In this document: positions 35,132 through 44,026 of the stretch, one piece after another
Layout: each line of letters starts with the position of its first letter
Numbering within the stretch: position 1 is the first letter of the stretch
From: AC-32 sp963766375
GTDB taxonomy: Bacteria > Actinomycetota > Thermoleophilia > Gaiellales > Gaiellaceae
DNA: 64,000 bases
NCBI GenBank assembly: GCA_963766375.1
Contig: CAVXZG010000002.1
Coordinates: forward strand, 1 to 64,000
Direction of reading: 5' to 3'
The notes under the pieces: model-generated
What the model was told of the DNA's origin: nothing
The model's input: only the letters and a program-made list of their open reading frames with translations
Databases searched by the model: none
Made by a program: the position numbers and the translations under genes

Positions 35132-36430
35132 GCGCTGCTGGGCTAGAGGCGGCTGCGGCACCGGCTGCGGAGGAGGCTTGGAGTCGACCAGCACCGCCGC
35201 CGCGAGGAGGATCGCCATCCCGACGGCGCTCTCGCCCGCAAGGCTGCGGGGCAGGCGGGCAAACAGCGGAGCACCTCGCTCGAGGGCCGGCCTCACGAGG
35301 AAGTGATGTGCCGCTCCCCACAGGAGCGCAAGCGAGACGAGCGCGAGCTTCACCAGCAGCACCTGGCCGTAGCGCTCGGTCCAGAGGTCGTCGAGCCGGG
35401 GCAGCCGGAGCACGCTCAGGTAGACCCCGGCGGAGAGGATGACGACGATCAGGCCGGTCGCGAGGCGCGAGAAGCGCAGGAAGGCGCGCCGCCGCAGCTC
35501 GGGCTCGAGCGGCCAGACCACGAAGGCGAGCTGCACGAGGCCGCCGACCCAGAGCGACGCCGCCGCGAGATGCGCCCAGTCGGCGAGCTGCGAAAGCCAG
35601 GACGACCCGGCGTCGGCGGCGGAATGGCCCGAGAGCGAGAGGCCCGAGGCGAACGCCAGCGACAACGCGAGCGCCGGCCAGAGCAACCAGGTGCGGTCGG
35701 TCAGCCAGGCGAGGAAGACCAGCGCGCTGACGAGCGCAAAGCCGAGCGTCATCGCCACGAAGGCCGTGCCGAAGCGGGTTCCGCCCGCGATCGGCGTCAG
35801 GTCCCCGTAGAGGAACTTCCCGAACGGCAGCTGCAGCGCGTCCTCGGCGCGCAACAGGAAGGCGAGGATCCCCACCTCGATCGCACCGACCGCCCCGACG
35901 CCCACCACCTGGTAGAAGCGGCGCTCGGCAGCCGGGCCCAAGGGCCCCCGCAGGACGAGCAGCCGGAAGGCGAGCCCCCCGGAGAGCAGCGCGAGGGCGA
36001 GGAAGTAGAGCCAGCGCACCACGTGCTCCTCGGTGGTCGGCCCCGAGGCGCCGAAGGCCTCGGTCGCCGGCGGCGCCCGGTGGCGGACGCCGAAGGTGAA
36101 GACGCCGGCGATCACGTGCCCGTCGGCGGAGACGGCCGTCCACCTGACCGTGTACGCGCCTCGCGGTAGCCGCCTCAGCGGCGCGTCGATCGTCCGCTTG
36201 TCCGGGCTCGTCAGCGTCTCGCCGGAGACGAGGCCTCCCTTGGTCGTGTAGACGCGGATCGCGTTCGGCAGCGCCTTCACGCTCTGGTCGAAGCTCAGCC
36301 GCACGACCGGCGGCGAGCCCTTCAGGCGTTGCTGGAACGACGGCGTCGACCGGATCAGCGTCGCGTGCGCCGACGCGGCCGCCGGAAGCGCGAGCGCCAC
36401 GAGCGCGGCTGCGAGGAGCGTGCGCCTCAC
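35129..36430 (-). CDS. CopC-CopD fusion copper protein
   Basis: A 433-residue protein starting at GTG 36430. The signal peptide ends at ASA, so His22 becomes the mature N-terminus (HATLIRSTP), the Cu(II)-binding site of CopC. SADGHVIAGVFTF closes the CopC domain (about residues 22-120). Eight or nine membrane helices follow with a CopD domain (PF05425-like): FGTAFVAMTLGFALVSALVFL, SLSGHSAADAGSSW, LADWAHLAAASLWVGGLVQLA. It probably binds copper outside and moves it across the membrane. Its start overlaps the next gene upstream by four bases. Confidence 0.85.
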   Translation of the reverse strand: MRRTLLAAALVALALPAAASAHATLIRSTPSFQQRLKGSPPVVRLSFDQSVKALPNAIRVYTTKGGLVSGETLTSPDKRTIDAPLRRLPRGAYTVRWTAVSADGHVIAGVFTFGVRHRAPPATEAFGASGPTTEEHVVRWLYFLALALLSGGLAFRLLVLRGPLGPAAERRFYQVVGVGAVGAIEVGILAFLLRAEDALQLPFGKFLYGDLTPIAGGTRFGTAFVAMTLGFALVSALVFLAWLTDRTWLLWPALALSLAFASGLSLSGHSAADAGSSWLSQLADWAHLAAASLWVGGLVQLAFVVWPLEPELRRRAFLRFSRLATGLIVVILSAGVYLSVLRLPRLDDLWTERYGQVLLVKLALVSLALLWGAAHHFLVRPALERGAPLFARLPRSLAGESAVGMAILLAAAVLVDSKPPPQPVPQPPLAQQR

Positions 36431-37011
36431 CGGTGCGGCTCCCCGGCGAGGGGCGAGAGGTGGCCGAACACGGGAGCCACGTCGCGATCCGAGTAGAGCA
36501 GCACCGAGATCACGACGAGCGTGAGCGCGAAGCCCGAGCTCCAGACTGGCGAGCGGCGGCGAAAGGCGCCGACGAGCGGGAAGATCGCGCCGACGAGAGC
36601 CGCCCACCCGAGCGCGTGATGAAGGAAAGCGGCTCTGGCGAAGAGCCAGCCGTTCTGCTCGTGGATCAGGAGCGCCGTGCCGGAGACCGCAAGTGCCAGC
36701 GGCATCGCCAGCCGCCACGCGGTGTGGTGGAGCTTGCCGCGGACGAGGCCGAGCTCCGCCGCCCCGGCCAGCATCATCGTCTGGGCCCAAGCGCCGTGGG
36801 CGACCATGTGGATCGTCGAGTTGGTGTAGAAGACCATCACGGGCCACATCAGCACGCCCAGCCCGAAGAGCAGGGCCGGCCACAGGTAGGCCCGCCACGG
36901 TCGCCGGCTCCAGATCTCCTCGCCGACGAGCGCGCGGGCGAGCAGGCAGAGCCCGAGCAGCAGGAAGCCGGTCGCGAAGAGCCAGTGGACGTGCTCTGCG
37001 GGAGGTTCCAT
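36427..37011 (-). CDS. Histidine-rich polytopic membrane protein
   Basis: A 194-residue protein with about five membrane helices and many conserved-looking His: EHVHWLFATGFLL, TIHMVAHGAWAQTMML, LHHTAWRLA, LHHALGWAALVGA. The clustered His on both sides of helices suggest a metal or heme site (inference). It overlaps CopCD (ATGA) and the small membrane protein (TGATG), so it belongs to a copper-related operon. I do not recognise a named family. Confidence 0.65.
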   Translation of the reverse strand: MEPPAEHVHWLFATGFLLLGLCLLARALVGEEIWSRRPWRAYLWPALLFGLGVLMWPVMVFYTNSTIHMVAHGAWAQTMMLAGAAELGLVRGKLHHTAWRLAMPLALAVSGTALLIHEQNGWLFARAAFLHHALGWAALVGAIFPLVGAFRRRSPVWSSGFALTLVVISVLLYSDRDVAPVFGHLSPLAGEPHR

Positions 37012-37280
37012 CAGCGCTCCTCCGCCTCGAGGTCCTCGATCACGCCGGGCGCGACGAAAACCGCGAAGACCACGCCCACGGCGATCGCGAGCAGAGGCGG
37101 CTGGACGAGCAGCCACCAGAACCCCTGGCCACGCGGGTGCAGAAGCGTGATCCGGTAGGGCTGCAGGAACGCCCAGCCGACACCGCCGAGCATCGTCAGC
37201 GGGCCCAATGCGCCGACGGCTCTCGCGCGCAACGAACGATGACCGGCCGCGACGCGCTCGCTGATCAGTTGCGTACTCAT
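37011..37280 (-). CDS. Small membrane protein of the copper operon
   Basis: An 89-residue protein with two hydrophobic segments (ALGPLTMLGGVGWAFLQPY and PPLLAIAVGVVFAVFVAPGVIEDLE). A good GGAGGTGG ribosome-binding site precedes ATG 37280. It is translationally coupled to the His-rich membrane protein. I cannot assign a family; it could be a subunit of the transporter. Confidence 0.6.
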   Translation of the reverse strand: MSTQLISERVAAGHRSLRARAVGALGPLTMLGGVGWAFLQPYRITLLHPRGQGFWWLLVQPPLLAIAVGVVFAVFVAPGVIEDLEAEER

Positions 37281-37340
37281 TACCACCTCCCCGTCGTTGG
37301 GACACTCACGGGGCCCGCGGCGCCGGGCTGTGACCGCGGG

Positions 37341-38003
37341 CTAGGCGGGAGCGGGAGGTGGCCGGCTCTCGAAGGCGAGGCCGAAGAGCTTGCGCGGAGG
37401 CGCGGAGGCAGTCTCGGTGCGCTGGCTGCGCGGGGGCGGTGACGCAGTCCGGATCCGTCCGGCGCGGGCGCAGGTGTCCTGCGCGTACCGCTCGTAGTCG
37501 CTCAGCCAGCACGCGACGGCGCTCCACGCGAGCGCCACGAACACGGCGAGCACAGCGAACACCGGCAGGGCCGAGCTGTGCAGCCAGGGCGAGAGCAGCG
37601 GCCAGCGTCCTACCGCGGCCTGCTCGGCGTCGTGCTGGACGAGGTAGAAGATCGAGGTGGCGAGGAAGGCTGCGAGCCAGAGGCGGGGCGAGAGCTCGAG
37701 GCGCACCCGCGGCGCCGGCGCGGGCCGGGAACCTACTGTCGCCAGGACTCGCCTCCCGGCACGGGCGGCCGCGTGCGCCCGCACGAACCGCCACGCGAGG
37801 CGGGCGAAGAGGAGCGCGACGCCGAGCTTCACCCCGGCGAGCAGGAACGGGTAGTAGTCGGCGCCCGAGTAGCTCGGCGCGGCCACGTGGCGGCCGAAGT
37901 CGAGGCGATGGGTCAGGCTGCGGCCGGCAAGCTCGGCCACGAGGGCTAGCAGCGCAAAGGCCAGTCCGGCCGACACGCGCTGGTGCCGCCTCGCTCGTTG
38001 CAT
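37341..38003 (-). CDS. Polytopic membrane protein, function unknown
   Basis: A 220-residue protein with about four membrane helices: VSAGLAFALLALVAELAG, YPFLLAGVKLGVALLFARLAW, LWLAAFLATSIFYLVQHD and ALPVFAVLAVFVALAWSAVACWLSDYER. It has a long, basic, Arg-rich C-terminus (PPPRSQRTETAS). It is the first gene of the block that leads to CopCD, 60 bases before the next one. I do not recognise it. Confidence 0.6.
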   Translation of the reverse strand: MQRARRHQRVSAGLAFALLALVAELAGRSLTHRLDFGRHVAAPSYSGADYYPFLLAGVKLGVALLFARLAWRFVRAHAAARAGRRVLATVGSRPAPAPRVRLELSPRLWLAAFLATSIFYLVQHDAEQAAVGRWPLLSPWLHSSALPVFAVLAVFVALAWSAVACWLSDYERYAQDTCARAGRIRTASPPPRSQRTETASAPPRKLFGLAFESRPPPAPA

Positions 38004-38048
38004 GCGCGCAGTTTGCCTAAGACGGCACAGCTGATCAAACGGGTGGGA

Positions 38049-38435
38049 TCAGCCCAGGACGGTCAGGTTCCAGCGTGGGCGTGACGGGCGGTCGAAGCCC
38101 AGCAGCAGGATCCGCTGCCACTGGCCGAGGCTGAGCTCGCCGTTGCGGAAGGGAATCTGCTCGCTGCGCGGGCCGAGCAGCCCGCAGAGCAGCCGCTCAC
38201 GCTCGCGCTCCTCCTGGGGCACGAGGCGGGTCAGAAGATCCTCGAGATCGGAGAAAAAGCCTGATTCCCGCTCCTGAACCCGCACGAGAGCGATGTCGTC
38301 CAGCGGCGAGACGTAGGCGATCCCGCTCTCGAGGCCCGAGCCCAAGAGCTCCCGCTTCACGTCGTTGGTGATGTCGAGCACCGTCAGTGACGGCAGCGCC
38401 GAGGCGATCGAATAGGGGACCTCGACGCTCGTCAT
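38049..38435 (-). CDS. YjbQ/UPF0047 family protein
   Basis: A 128-residue protein with the family pattern LTVLDITNDVKRELLGSGLESG, IAYVSPLDDIALVRVQERESG, RSEQIPFRNGELSLGQWQRILLLGFDRP. Some YjbQ proteins have thiamine-phosphate synthase activity; the typical His at the active site is not obvious here, so activity is uncertain. The ATG 38435 is preferred over an ATG 15 bases upstream. It lies between ispH and the copper genes. Confidence 0.75.
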   Translation of the reverse strand: MTSVEVPYSIASALPSLTVLDITNDVKRELLGSGLESGIAYVSPLDDIALVRVQERESGFFSDLEDLLTRLVPQEERERERLLCGLLGPRSEQIPFRNGELSLGQWQRILLLGFDRPSRPRWNLTVLG

Positions 38436-38514
38436 ACCGGAGCCTTGCATCGCCTGCGCGTTGCGGTTCCGCCGAGCAGGATGATTGTTCTCCCCAAACT
38501 GGACGCGGAGCGTG

Positions 38515-39453
38515 TCACGCGGTCGTCACTTCCCGCGGAAGGCGGAAGCTGACGTTCTCCCTGGCCACCTCGACCTCACCAAGCTCGTCGAAACCGAAGG
38601 AAGCGAGGCTGCGCAGGACGGCCGCGACGAGCTCCTCGGGTGTCGAGGCGCCCGCTGTGAGGCCGACGGTCTCGTGCCCGGCGAGCAGATCGGGGTCGAG
38701 GCCGCTCTCGCCGTCGATCAGCCGCGCGGTCGCCCCGCTCCGCTCGGCCACCTCCACGAGGCGGCGCGCGTTCGAGCTGGTCTCCGAGCCGATCACGAGG
38801 ATCAGCGTCGCGCCGCCGTCCGCCAGTGCCTTGACGGCGTCCTGGCGGTTCTGCGTCGCGTAGCAGATGTCGTCGGCAGCAGGCCGCTTCAGGTCGCCGA
38901 AGCGCTCGCCGAGCGCGTCCACCGTCTCGGCGACGTCGTCGAGGGAGAGCGTCGTCTGCGTGATGACCGCGATCGGCTTGCCGCCCGAGTCCAGCTTCGC
39001 CGCGTCCTCGGGCGACTCGATCACAACCGTGTCGTCGGGCCGCTCGCCCCGGGTGCCGATCACCTCGACGTGGTCGGCGTGGCCGACGAGCGCGACGAGG
39101 TGGCCGCTGTCGGCGTAGCGCCGCGCCTCCGCGTGCACCTTCGAGACGAGCGGGCAGACCGCGTCCACCACGACGAGCCCACGGCTCTCGCAGTTCTGCC
39201 GCACCGACGGCGCGACGCCGTGCGCGGAGAGCACGCAGATCGCCCCGGACGGAATCTCGTCCTCGTGGTCGACGAAGACCGCGCCGAGCCGCTCGAGGCG
39301 CTTGACCACGTGGTCGTTGTGCACGATCTCGTGGCGGACGTAGATCGGCGCGCCGTGCTTCTCGAGCAGGATCTCCACGATCTCGATCGCGCGGTCCACT
39401 CCGGCGCAGAAGGAGCGCGGGGCGGCGAGGAGGACCTGGCCTACGAGGACCAC
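38515..39453 (-). CDS. ispH: 4-hydroxy-3-methylbut-2-enyl diphosphate reductase IspH
   Basis: A 312-residue iron-sulfur enzyme. The cluster Cys are in RSFCAGVDRAIEIVE (first), VVVDAVCPLVSKVHAEARRY (second) and DICYATQNRQDAVKAL (third); VRHEIVHNDHVV and LSAHGVAPSVR complete the active site, with a late VGLTAGASTPEELVA. It makes IPP and DMAPP in the MEP pathway. Its GTG start overlaps the nucleosidase HpnG gene by 13 bases, so it is the last gene of the hopanoid operon, supplying isoprenoid precursor to it. Confidence 0.93.
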   Translation of the reverse strand: MVLVGQVLLAAPRSFCAGVDRAIEIVEILLEKHGAPIYVRHEIVHNDHVVKRLERLGAVFVDHEDEIPSGAICVLSAHGVAPSVRQNCESRGLVVVDAVCPLVSKVHAEARRYADSGHLVALVGHADHVEVIGTRGERPDDTVVIESPEDAAKLDSGGKPIAVITQTTLSLDDVAETVDALGERFGDLKRPAADDICYATQNRQDAVKALADGGATLILVIGSETSSNARRLVEVAERSGATARLIDGESGLDPDLLAGHETVGLTAGASTPEELVAAVLRSLASFGFDELGEVEVARENVSFRLPREVTTA

Positions 39454-40014
39454 CCCTTCGTGACGGCGCCGAGCCGGTCGAGCGCTCGCTTGGCGTCGGA
39501 GGCGGCGCGGGCAAAGCCGCGAGGCTGGCTGGCGAAGGCGCGAACCAGGCCGGGCCAGTCGTAGGCGCCGGCCGGCTTCACCGAGTCGCAGATTCCGTGC
39601 AACGTGCGCTCCGGCGTGTCGCTGACTGCGCGCAGGACGCCGTGCAGGCGCCCACTCCGGGCCAGCGGCCCGCTCTCGAGATCGACCGCGTCGGCGCCGG
39701 TCAGCTCGTGCAGCCGGCGGCGCTCGGCCGGGTCGTCCACGACTTCGTCGGCGGCGAGCATCGTCACGGCCTCCGCGCCCGGGACCCCGAGTGGCCCGCC
39801 TTCCCAGAGCACCGAGCCCTCCGCGTCCACCACGCGCGTCGCGTCGAGGACGGTGCCCGAGGCGAGGCCGTCGCGCAGGGCGCCGGCGAGGCCGAACGAG
39901 ACCACGGGCCCCTCGGGCACGCCGTTCGACCGCGCCGAGGCCGACGAGCGCCGAGCGCGCACCGGCGCGGCGGGCGACCCGCCGCTCCGCCGTCGTGGCG
40001 CAGGCAAAGGTCAC
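39441..40014 (-). pseudogene. hpnG: Hopanoid nucleosidase/phosphorylase HpnG, one frameshift
   Basis: The protein starts at GTG 40014, overlapping the HpnH stop, as VTFACATTAERRVARRAGAR, ALVGLG. Around 39,930 the sense changes frame to NGVPEGPVVSFGLAGALRDGLASG and AEAVTMLAADEVVDDPAERR, DAVDLESGPLARSGRLHGV. This is the purine-nucleoside phosphorylase/nucleosidase fold; HpnG removes adenine from adenosylhopane. With the shift corrected, its length (about 190 residues) and position next to hpnH fit HpnG well. Confidence 0.75.
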
Positions 40015-41016
40015 CCGGTCAGCGTCCACGCCGCGCTGCGCACGGTCTCCCTGACGCTGCCGGTCGCCTCGAAGGCGGCCGAGGGCTCGAAGCCGGAATG
40101 GATCGCGCAGTGCTCGCAGCGCGCGTCGTTGCCCGGGCCCGTACTCCTCCCATTCGATCCCGTCGAGCAGCGCCTCATAGGTCGGAAAGATCCCGTCGGT
40201 GAGCAGGTAGCACGGACCCTTCCAGCCGTACGGGTTGCGCGTGATCGAGCCCCAGGGCGCGCACGCGAGCTTGCGGTCGCCGGTCAGGAAGTCCTGGTAG
40301 ATGGGGCTCGCCAGCCAGCGGTAGCCGTGCTGGCGGGCGGCCGAGCGGATGACGCGGAACTTCTCCTCGTGCTCGGTACGCGTCATCGTCAGGTTCGGAT
40401 CGATCTGCGAGTACTGATAGCCCGGCGCGACGAGCATCCCGTCGATCCCGACCTCGTCGGTCAGGTAGCCCATCATCTCGACCACCTCGGCGGGATCGGT
40501 CTCCTTGAAGATCGTCGTGTTCGTGGTGACGCGGAAGCCGGCCTCGCGCGCCTTGCGGATCGCGTCGACGGCGATGTCCCAGAGCCCGGGGTAGTCGCAG
40601 ATGTAGTCGTGGATCTCGCGCATCCCGTCGAGGTGCACGACGAAGGTCAGGCGTTTGTTCGGCTTGAACACATCCAGGAACTGCTCGAGCCGGAGCGCGT
40701 TGGTGCAGAGCTCGATCGTCTTGTTCAGCTCGAGGAAGCCCTCGACGACCTCCTCGATGCCCTTGAAGACGAGCGGCTCGCCGCCGCAGATCGAGACGAC
40801 GGGCGCCGGGCACTGCTCGCCGGCGTCGATGCACTCCTCGACCGAGAGCCGCGCCTTGTTCGACTCGTACTCCCGGATCTTCCCGCAGCCGATGCAGGCG
40901 ATGTTGCAGGCGAGCGTGGGCTCTAGCATCAGGACGAGGGGGTACCGCTCGCCCTTGCGCTGCTGCTGTGTCACGTAGCGGGCGATCTGAACGGTGGGAG
41001 CGAGCGGAAACTTCAT
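40011..41016 (-). pseudogene. hpnH: Adenosyl-hopene transferase HpnH (radical SAM), one frameshift
   Basis: It starts MKFPLAPTVQIARYVTQQQ and carries the radical-SAM CxxxCxxC at Cys37/41/44 in LACNIACIGCGKIREYE; also CGGEPLVFKGIEEVVEGF, VHLDGMREIHDYICDYPG, and AGYQYSQIDPNLTMTR-type blocks. Near 40,130 a shift moves the end to NDARCEHCAIHSGFEPSAAF. HpnH joins 5'-deoxyadenosine to hopene to start extended hopanoids. ATG overlaps the shc stop (ATGA). The open frame runs on past hpnG into ispH because of the shifts, but these are three separate genes. Confidence 0.85.
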
Positions 41017-42803
41017 CGACTGAGCCTTTCTCGTAGACGGCCGAGAGCAAGCAGCGGGAAGTGAAGACGGTACAGGTGGTAGCGAATCATGAAATCAAGC
41101 GGGAAGCCTGTCCCGGTGAACTGACTTTCCTCCCAGTCGCCGTTTGCTTGCTGTGCGTTGCAAAGCCACTCCGCGGCGCGCCGGGCGGGCCGGCACTCCG
41201 CCTCGCTTGCAGCGACGTAGGCTAATAGCGCCCAGGCCGTTTGGGAAGGTGTGCTTTCGCCCCGGCCCCGATACGCCGGATCGGCGTACGAACGGATGTC
41301 CTCGCCGAAGCCCCCGTCCTCGTTCTGCACCGAGTCGAGCCACGCAATCGCGCGGCGCAGCGCGGGGTGGCCGGGCTCGACCCCGCAGGCCTCCAGCGCG
41401 GGCAGCGCGGCGGCGGTGCCGTAGATGTGGTTGACCCCCCAGCGCCCGAACCAGGAGCCGTCCGCCTCCTGCTCGGCCAGGAGCCAGTCGCGCCCGCGGC
41501 GCACTTCGTCGTCGTAGCCCCGCTCCGGCGCGAGCGCCTCGAGCGCATGGGCGGTGACGTCGGCGGTCGGCTCGTCCGTGACCTTGCCGAAGTCGCAGAA
41601 CGGCAGCTTGTAGAGCCAGAAGGCCTCGTTGTCGACGTCGAAGGCGCCCCACCCCCCGCTGCGCGACTGCATTCCGGCCGTCCAGGCGAGCCCGCGGTCG
41701 ACGGCGTCGCGCCCGCGATGGCAGCGGCGCAGCGCGAGCGCGACCACGGCGGTGTCGTCCACGTCAGGGTAGAGGTCGTTTTCGAACTCGAAGGCCCAGC
41801 CGCCCGGCGCGAGCTCCGGTCGGCGCACCGCCCAGTCTCCGGGCACGGTGACTTCCTCGTGCTCGAGCCACTCGGCCGCCTGCACGAGCGCCGGGTGCTC
41901 GGGGCCGAGACCCGAGTCGCGCAACGCGAGCACGGCGAGGCCCGTGTCCCAGACCGGCGACTGGCAGGCCTCCGGGCGCAGCCGGCCGCCCTCGTCGATC
42001 ACGAACCCCTCCCAGCCCTCGACCGCGCGGCGCAGCGTCTCGTCCTCGAAGCCGTGCCCGAGCGCGACCAGCATCAGGATCGACCAGACCCACGGCGGCT
42101 GGATCCCGCCCCACGAGCCGTCGGCCTCCTGGTGGGACCGCACCCAGCGCTCGGCTTCCCTGAGCGCGGCTCGGCGCAAGGCGGAAGGCCTCGGCGCGGG
42201 CTTGCTCTGTCCCGGGCGCGCGCCGATCTCGCGCAGGTCGATCCGGGCCGGCCGCACCGGCCTGAGCGCGCGGCAGGCCGAGAGCGGGACGAACGTGCCC
42301 CTGGCCCAGCAGGAGAAGTCGTAGATGGAGAGCGGGGCACTCGGAGGAAGCAGGACCAGCTCGACCGGGATCGGCGTGATCCGCTGCCACGGCCACTGGC
42401 CGAGCAGGGCCAGGAAGCACTTGGTGAAGATCCGCGTGCCGGCGATCCCGCCCTGCGAGCGGATGAAGTCGCGCGCCCGCTCACCGGGATCCACCCCGGC
42501 GAGCTTCAGCGCCGCGTAGGCCTCGACGGAGGTCGAGAGATCCGGCGGCCCCTCGAACCAGATCGACCAGGTGCCGTCCTCGCGCTGCCGCACCAGCAGC
42601 TCGTTCGCGATCTTGCGGTCGAGCTCGGGGGTGCGCAGCCCAAGGACGTGGTGCCAGAAGAGGTGCTGCGCAATCATCGTCGCGTTCGACTCGAGCTCGC
42701 CCACCCAGTAGCCGTCGGCGTGCTGGAGCTCGAGCAGGCGCGCCGTGGCCGCGTCGATGGCCCCGTCGAGGCGCGTCTCGATCCGCTCCGGGGCGATCGT
42801 CAA
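41013..42803 (-). CDS. shc: Squalene-hopene cyclase
   Basis: A 596-residue terpene cyclase starting at TTG (overlapping the hpnE stop, TTGA). It has repeated QW motifs (QREDGTWSIWF, QEADGSWGGIQ, QSRSGGWGAFD, QEADGSWFGRWG, QNEDGGFGED, QQANGDWEE) and the protonating DVDDTAVV motif at residues 347-350. WSILMLVALGHG and GVNHIYGTAAALPALE are also normal. It cyclises squalene to hopene/hopanol, the core step of hopanoid formation, at the membrane. Its neighbours hpnC-E upstream and hpnH downstream confirm this role. Confidence 0.95.
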   Translation of the reverse strand: MTIAPERIETRLDGAIDAATARLLELQHADGYWVGELESNATMIAQHLFWHHVLGLRTPELDRKIANELLVRQREDGTWSIWFEGPPDLSTSVEAYAALKLAGVDPGERARDFIRSQGGIAGTRIFTKCFLALLGQWPWQRITPIPVELVLLPPSAPLSIYDFSCWARGTFVPLSACRALRPVRPARIDLREIGARPGQSKPAPRPSALRRAALREAERWVRSHQEADGSWGGIQPPWVWSILMLVALGHGFEDETLRRAVEGWEGFVIDEGGRLRPEACQSPVWDTGLAVLALRDSGLGPEHPALVQAAEWLEHEEVTVPGDWAVRRPELAPGGWAFEFENDLYPDVDDTAVVALALRRCHRGRDAVDRGLAWTAGMQSRSGGWGAFDVDNEAFWLYKLPFCDFGKVTDEPTADVTAHALEALAPERGYDDEVRRGRDWLLAEQEADGSWFGRWGVNHIYGTAAALPALEACGVEPGHPALRRAIAWLDSVQNEDGGFGEDIRSYADPAYRGRGESTPSQTAWALLAYVAASEAECRPARRAAEWLCNAQQANGDWEESQFTGTGFPLDFMIRYHLYRLHFPLLALGRLRERLSR

Positions 42804-44026
42804 GCGGCTACCTCCTGCCGTGCCGCCTTGAGCGCCCGCGCGGCGGCGAGGCCGCTGCGGACCGCACCCTCCATCGTCGGCGGCCAGCCCGTGCCGGTCC
42901 ACGCGCCCGCGCGCGTGACGTTGGGCCTGGCCGTCTCCGGGCCGGGCCGGTGCGCTTCGCTGCCGGGGCGGACGGCGATCGTGGCCTCGGGCTCGCGGCT
43001 GACGCGCGACCAGAGCAGCTCCGCGGGGCCCAGCCGCTCCGTCACCGCCCCGGCGATCAGCTCGACGAGCTCGCGCCCGCGCAGGGCCTCGAGCTCGGGC
43101 GCGCCGCTCGAGACGACGGTCAGGTACTGCCCGCGCTCGGGCTCGTGGCCGGTTAGCCGCCCGCGGTCGAAGACCCAGTGCGCCGGGCTGTCGAGCAGCG
43201 CGGCGAGAGGCTGCGGCAATAGGTGCCGGTCGAAGAGCAGGTGCACGCTGACGATCGGCGAGTGATCGAGCTCCGGCTCCGGCTCGCCGAGCAGGCGCGC
43301 GCTCTCGGCCGGCGGGACGGCGACGACAACCGCTTCGGCATCGAGCTCGGCCAGGTCGTCCACGCGCGCGCCGGTGCGCAAGGTCGCGCCCGCCGTCTCG
43401 AGCGCCCGTCCCGCCGCATCGCCGTGCATCTCGCCGAGCGGCCGCGTGGGCAGAATCAGATCAGAGGCGCGCTTGCCGGCGAGCAGTGCCGTCTGGACGG
43501 TGAAGCTCCCGGCGGTTGCGCTCGCCTCTCCGGCCCGGAGGTTCAGCGCGGGCCGGATGAAGACGTCCCAGAAACGGTCGATCGCCCGCTGCGACTGCCC
43601 GCGGGCCCGCAGCGCCTCGGCGAACGTCGCGCCTTCGGCGTCGCCCCAGCGCGCGAGCGCGCGCAGAATCCGCAGCCGGTCGCCGAGCGAAACGTGCCGG
43701 TAGCGCAGCAGCGCGAGCGGCGAGGGGCGGATCGCCGCGGTGCGGCCGTGCTCGTCGATCACGCTCAACGCCAGCGGCAGCCGCTGCACCGACCCGCTCT
43801 GGCCGATCCGATCGAGGAAGCGCAGGTACTCGGTGAAGCAGCCGAGCGCGATGTGCTGGCCGTTGTCGGGGGGTGGCTCGGGGTCGCCCTCGCGGCGCGG
43901 GAGCGTCTGCACCGCCCCGCCGAGAGTCGGGCGCGCCTCGTACAGCGTCACCTCGTGGCCCGCGTCCACGAGCTCGAGCGCCGCGCTGAGCCCGGCCAAC
44001 CCTCCGCCGACAACAGCCGCTCTCAT
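42800..44026 (-). CDS. hpnE: Squalene-associated FAD-dependent desaturase HpnE
   Basis: A 408-residue FAD enzyme of the amine-oxidase/phytoene-desaturase type. It has the dinucleotide fold AAVVGGGLAGLSAALELVDAG, EARPTLGGAVQT, DNGQHIALGCFTEYLRFLDR, and the C-terminal TRAGAWTGTGWPPTMEGAVRSG. HpnE reduces hydroxysqualene to squalene in the HpnCDE route. ATG 44026 overlaps the stop of hpnD, and the stop overlaps the shc TTG start, so translation is coupled along the operon. Confidence 0.9.
   Translation of the reverse strand: MRAAVVGGGLAGLSAALELVDAGHEVTLYEARPTLGGAVQTLPRREGDPEPPPDNGQHIALGCFTEYLRFLDRIGQSGSVQRLPLALSVIDEHGRTAAIRPSPLALLRYRHVSLGDRLRILRALARWGDAEGATFAEALRARGQSQRAIDRFWDVFIRPALNLRAGEASATAGSFTVQTALLAGKRASDLILPTRPLGEMHGDAAGRALETAGATLRTGARVDDLAELDAEAVVVAVPPAESARLLGEPEPELDHSPIVSVHLLFDRHLLPQPLAALLDSPAHWVFDRGRLTGHEPERGQYLTVVSSGAPELEALRGRELVELIAGAVTERLGPAELLWSRVSREPEATIAVRPGSEAHRPGPETARPNVTRAGAWTGTGWPPTMEGAVRSGLAAARALKAARQEVAA

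Noticed and set aside
38515..41016. One 834-codon open frame that would fuse HpnH, HpnG and IspH
   Set aside because: Only its two ends match HpnH and IspH; the middle is Arg/Gly-rich out-of-frame text. The hpnH end and hpnG are in other frames, so it is a run-through caused by frameshifts.
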